Of a stretch of DNA of 8,019 bases, positions 5,605 through 8,019 are shown in pieces. Position 1 is the stretch's first letter. Each line of letters begins with the position of its first letter. The notes beneath the pieces were generated by a model. That model saw only the letters and a program-made list of their open reading frames with translations. It searched no databases and was not told where the DNA came from. Position numbers and translations under genes: made by a program. Source of the stretch: Acidimicrobiales bacterium (GTDB lineage: Bacteria; Actinomycetota; Acidimicrobiia; Acidimicrobiales; Ilumatobacteraceae); the NCBI GenBank assembly GCA_030830415.1, contig JAURNB010000051.1:1-8019 (forward strand), in the 5' to 3' direction.

Positions 5605-6891
5605 TTACTTGCGAGCGAGGCGTTGTGCCTCGCTGAACGCAACGTCTTTGTCGACGCGTGGTTCTGGTGGAAGTCCCAACACGCGCTCTCCAACAATGTT
5701 GCGCTGTACTTCGTCGCTACCACCGGCAATGCGGTAACCAGGCGCGCCCAAAATGTGTTCATTCCAGGCGTAGGTGCCCCATTCGCCGTTGTCGGCTACT
5801 AAACGCGTGCCAAGAATTTGTGAGATCACATTGCTGATACGTGTCATGTTTGCGGTCCACATCAACTTGCCAAGTGAACCTTCTGGGCCAGGTGTTTGCC
5901 CAGCGCGCAGGCCTGCTGCAGCACGGCGGTTGGTGAGTTGAGCAACTTTGTGCTGAATGTAAAGATCGGCAAGTGACTGACGAATGATGGGGTCATTTGC
6001 CACGCCAGCCCATTCGGCTGCTGCAATGACTTGCTTGTAGGTGCCGCCAGTGTGGCTGCTTGTTGAACCACTTGAGTGGTCACGTTCGAAGCCAAGACAG
6101 GTGAGTGCAACTTTCCAGCCGTCGCCGACGGGTCCGAGTCGCAGTGAGTCGGGAATGCGTACGTCGGTGAGGAACACCTCGTTGAAGTTTGCTCCACCGC
6201 TCATTTGCTTAATGGCACGCACTTCAACACCAGGAGCATTGAACGGCACCATAAATGCGGTCATGCCTTTGTGCTTTGGCACATCGAAATCGTGACGTGT
6301 GATGGCCAAACCCCATTCGGCAAAGCGAGCACCAGAGGTCCACACTTTTTGGCCATTCAAAATCCATTCATCGCCATCGCGCACAGCGCGGGTGGTGAGT
6401 GATGCAAGGTCAGAACCAGCACTTGGTTCGCTGAACAACTGGCATCCGCAAATCTCCATGCTCATGAGTGGCTTCACAAACATTTCTTTTTGCTCTGGTG
6501 TGCCAAATGCGCCAACGGTGGTGGCGATGAGACCCATTGAGGTAGGGGGAAGTTCGCCAGCACTAGGAATACGAAACTTTGATTCTTCAGTGGTGTACGC
6601 ACGCACGTATGTGGCAGGAAGGCCGCGGCCACCCACGTCTTCTGGCCAGTTGATCATTGCGTAGCCAGCATCGAACTTTTTGCGCTGCCATGCCTTCACT
6701 GCATTGAGGCGCTCGAGCTCGTGCTCATCGGTGTAGTTGTGGAAGATGGCAACGTTGTCGGAGCCTTGGCCCCATTGCACTTCTTGCTCTTCGTCATCTG
6801 ATTTGTCGGCTTCGGGTAGGGCCTCGGCATTTTGCTCGAGCCAAACACGGGCTTCTTTGCGGAACTGGTCGATATCAGGAAGGTCTGTCAC
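5605..6891 (-). CDS. acyl-CoA dehydrogenase family protein
   Basis: A 428-residue FAD-dependent acyl-CoA dehydrogenase, which would introduce a 2,3 double bond into an acyl-CoA thioester. Visible blocks are the N-terminal helical domain with GYAMINWPEDVGGRG at 76-90, the flavin-binding strand block QLFSEPSAGSDL at 151-162, WTSGA at 184-188, the FER motif at 268-270, and the C-terminal block GGSDEVQRNIVGER at 390-403. At the C-terminal position where many family members carry the catalytic Glu (YEG before T/S), this protein has AGG, so Glu269 in the FER motif is the likelier base, as in isovaleryl-CoA-type enzymes; this is inference. The N-terminus has an acidic insertion (about residues 27-38). 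The start is GTG at 6891 because an in-frame TAG lies two codons upstream. No Shine-Dalgarno sequence is seen. The acyl-chain specificity cannot be told. Divergent from the biotin transporter gene. Confidence 0.94.
   Translation of the reverse strand: MTDLPDIDQFRKEARVWLEQNAEALPEADKSDDEEQEVQWGQGSDNVAIFHNYTDEHELERLNAVKAWQRKKFDAGYAMINWPEDVGGRGLPATYVRAYTTEESKFRIPSAGELPPTSMGLIATTVGAFGTPEQKEMFVKPLMSMEICGCQLFSEPSAGSDLASLTTRAVRDGDEWILNGQKVWTSGARFAEWGLAITRHDFDVPKHKGMTAFMVPFNAPGVEVRAIKQMSGGANFNEVFLTDVRIPDSLRLGPVGDGWKVALTCLGFERDHSSGSTSSHTGGTYKQVIAAAEWAGVANDPIIRQSLADLYIQHKVAQLTNRRAAAGLRAGQTPGPEGSLGKLMWTANMTRISNVISQILGTRLVADNGEWGTYAWNEHILGAPGYRIAGGSDEVQRNIVGERVLGLPPEPRVDKDVAFSEAQRLARK
5614..5634. terminator. 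8-bp hairpin at the SDR / acyl-CoA dehydrogenase tail-to-tail junction
   Basis: AGCGAGGC at 5614-5621 pairs perfectly with GCCTCGCT at 5627-5634 around a 5-nt loop. It lies in the final codons of the acyl-CoA dehydrogenase gene and 13 nt past the SDR stop. No T run follows on either strand. A stable GC-rich hairpin here could end or protect both converging transcripts; a coding coincidence is also possible. Confidence 0.4.
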
Positions 6892-6898
6892 GGTCTAG

Positions 6899-6904
6899 AC
6901 GCTA
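6899..6904 (-). promoter_or_regulatory. possible -10 element for a leaderless acyl-CoA dehydrogenase transcript
   Basis: On the minus strand TAGCGT (TANNNT pattern) lies 7 nt before the GTG start. With no ribosome-binding site present, this spacing would place the transcription start at or next to the GTG, giving a leaderless mRNA, a common arrangement in actinobacteria. The hexamer is degenerate, so the call is tentative. Confidence 0.3.
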
Positions 6905-6965
6905 GTAGTGCACCGTTTCCCATGCGACATCGAAGCCCAAACTTCATACCCGACCGTGAAACTCG

Positions 6966-6992
6966 TTGAGAAAAGGGTCACCTCGGTACACT
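6966..6992 (+). promoter_or_regulatory. possible promoter for the biotin transporter gene
   Basis: TTGAGA at 6966-6971 and TACACT at 6987-6992 resemble -35 and -10 elements, with a 15-nt spacer that is slightly short. It lies in the 156-nt divergent gap, about 55 nt before the gene start. I saw no BirA-like, BioR-like or BioQ-like palindrome. Confidence 0.35.
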
Positions 6993-7035
6993 TTGACGAC
7001 GGTCCGCCGTGAAGTTCTGCCCTACAAACAATTGA

Positions 7036-7041
7036 GTGAGG
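7036..7041 (+). promoter_or_regulatory. ribosome-binding site that sets the BioY start
   Basis: GTGAGG lies 6 nt before the GTG at 7048. Its own GTG (7036) is in the same frame and could be misread as the start, but the Shine-Dalgarno fit favours 7048. Confidence 0.6.
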
Positions 7042-7047
7042 TTTTTT

Positions 7048-7677
7048 GTGTCTACCCCAACCCTGACCGCTGGCTCGAAGGCCACAGTTCTCGTCGATCT
7101 TTTGCCACAGTCCAGCGTGCGCTCCCGTGCCATCACGCGCGACATCGTGCTGGTACTTGGTTTCGCGCTGCTCACTGCAGCTGCAGCACAGGTGCAGTTC
7201 TCACTTGGCTTTACGCCAGTGCCACTCACCGGCCAAACATTTGCCGTCTTGTTGTCGGGTGCCGCACTTGGCATGCGCCGCGGTATTGCTAGCCAAGCCG
7301 TGTACTGGGGCCTAGGTCTCACCGGGCTTCCTTTCTACGCAGGTGGCGACGGCGGTTGGCAGAACGGAACTGGTTCAACACTGGGTTACTTCGTTGGCTT
7401 CATTGTTGCTGCTGGTGTTGTTGGCAAACTTGCCGAGCGTCGTCACGACCGCGAAGTAGTTTCGTCACTTGCCGCAATGGCATTCGGCACGGTCATCATT
7501 TACGCCTTCGGTGCATTGTGGTTGGCTCACGACTTGAATATTCCCGTGGCGAATGGTGAAGCAAATGCCATTGCCTACGGTGTAACTCCCTTCTTGGTGG
7601 GCGACTTGTTGAAGATGGCACTTGCTGGTCTTCTCACACCACTTGCTTGGGCAACAGTTTCTTCAAAGGGTAAATAG
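7048..7677 (+). CDS. bioY: BioY family biotin transporter, ECF S component
   Basis: A 209-residue integral membrane protein with about six hydrophobic segments (roughly 32-50, 62-78, 82-98, 112-128, 143-160 and 180-200). BioY landmarks are FTPVPLTGQTFAVLLSGAALG (residues 55-75), the GMRRG turn at 75-79, GLTGLPFYAGGDGG at 90-103, and GYFVGF at 113-118 with the following LAERR. BioY captures biotin in the membrane and works alone or with an ECF energising module (ATPases plus EcfT); no such partner gene is next to it in this window. A 30-residue polar N-terminus precedes the first segment. The GTG at 7048 was chosen for its ribosome-binding site; GTG 7036 would add four residues. The usual PTGGY motif before the fourth segment reads GSTLGY here. 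The acyl-CoA ligase gene begins 2 nt after the stop, so the two are almost certainly in one operon. Imported biotin would serve acyl-CoA carboxylases. Confidence 0.9.
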   Translation: MSTPTLTAGSKATVLVDLLPQSSVRSRAITRDIVLVLGFALLTAAAAQVQFSLGFTPVPLTGQTFAVLLSGAALGMRRGIASQAVYWGLGLTGLPFYAGGDGGWQNGTGSTLGYFVGFIVAAGVVGKLAERRHDREVVSSLAAMAFGTVIIYAFGALWLAHDLNIPVANGEANAIAYGVTPFLVGDLLKMALAGLLTPLAWATVSSKGK

Positions 7678-7679
7678 TC

Positions 7680-8019
7680 ATGGCAGTTGTGCTGCGTGAG
7701 TTTGCGGCGTCTCACCCAACAGATGTAGGTGTACGCGATGGGCGCACTGCGCTCACTTGGCCACAACTCAATACCTTGGTCAATAAAATCATCAATGCAA
7801 TCAACGCAAGTGATCTTGGCCCCAGCCGTCGCGTTGCAGTGTTTGCTGAAAACAGTGTTGAAACTGCTCTTGCACATTTGTGCACACTGCATGCTGGCGG
7901 TTCAAGTGTTCCGGTGAACTTTCATTTGAATGCCGATGAAGTTGCCTACATTTTGAAAGACTCCGACACACGTTTGTTCTTCACGGGTCCTGAAAACCTC
8001 GAGCGTGCAATCAATGCTG
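7680..8019 (+). CDS. AMP-forming acyl-CoA synthetase/ligase (ANL superfamily), N-terminal part
   Basis: The gene runs off the right window edge, with 113 codons visible. The protein starts MAVVLREFAASHPTDVGVRD and has the early ANL pattern: a strand and helix with ALTWPQLNTLVNKI (residues 24-37), then RRVAVFAENSVETALAHL (50-67), then HAGGSSVPVNFHLNADEVAYI (71-91, the conserved helix and strand that introduce the first large domain), then the DSDTRLFF strand (94-101). The AMP-binding P-loop and the catalytic motifs lie beyond the window, so substrate and exact subfamily are unknown. Family members adenylate a carboxylic acid and transfer it to CoA. The ATG has AAAGGG at 7665-7670 as ribosome-binding site, inside the end of bioY, and starts 2 nt after the bioY stop. 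Its setting near an acyl-CoA dehydrogenase suggests fatty- or aryl-acid activation. Confidence 0.88.
   Translation, partial: MAVVLREFAASHPTDVGVRDGRTALTWPQLNTLVNKIINAINASDLGPSRRVAVFAENSVETALAHLCTLHAGGSSVPVNFHLNADEVAYILKDSDTRLFFTGPENLERAINA

Noticed and set aside
6892..7047. Biotin-repressor operator (BirA, BioR or BioQ type) in the divergent gap
   Set aside because: No matching palindrome found; only a 4-bp ACGG/CCGT inverted repeat at about 6999-7010, which is too short to support an operator.

Overview
The window looks like a chromosomal stretch from an actinobacterium, most likely of the class Acidimicrobiia. The evidence is indirect: base composition a little above half G+C, several GTG starts, an exported L,D-transpeptidase with a long Thr-rich C-terminal tail of a kind I associate with that class, and a dense set of acyl-CoA and 2-oxoacid metabolism genes. 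There is no rRNA or other marker gene, so the assignment is inference.

Layout, left to right. (1) A 5'-truncated L,D-transpeptidase gene (peptidoglycan-binding domain, YkuD catalytic domain, Thr-rich tail) is followed after 13 nt by an alpha/beta hydrolase gene. (2) After a noncoding stretch of about 160 nt come the alpha and beta E1 subunits of a thiamine-diphosphate 2-oxoacid/acetoin dehydrogenase, 9 nt apart. (3) A membrane-anchored DUF305 protein lies on the minus strand, tail to tail with E1-beta. (4) On the plus strand follow a 76-residue protein that is nothing but a lipoyl domain, and then an SDR oxidoreductase. (5) A minus-strand acyl-CoA dehydrogenase meets the SDR tail to tail. (6) Divergent from it are a BioY-type biotin transporter S component and, 2 nt later, the N-terminal part of an AMP-forming acyl-CoA ligase (ANL superfamily), cut by the window end.

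How the genes may work together. E1-alpha and E1-beta should form a heterotetramer that decarboxylates a 2-oxoacid (or cleaves acetoin) and reductively acylates a lipoyl group. The nearby free-standing lipoyl protein is the obvious acceptor, and the SDR could supply or consume the substrate. No E2 acyltransferase or E3 gene is present here, which makes this E1-lipoyl-SDR set, with an antisense DUF305 gene inside it, the most interesting part of the window. The right-hand genes fit fatty-acyl or related acid breakdown, with biotin uptake feeding biotin-dependent carboxylases encoded elsewhere.

No tRNA, rRNA, CRISPR array, insertion sequence or phage gene was recognised. There is no stretch over 300 nt without a gene. 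The longest noncoding parts are 1711-1873 and 6892-7047.
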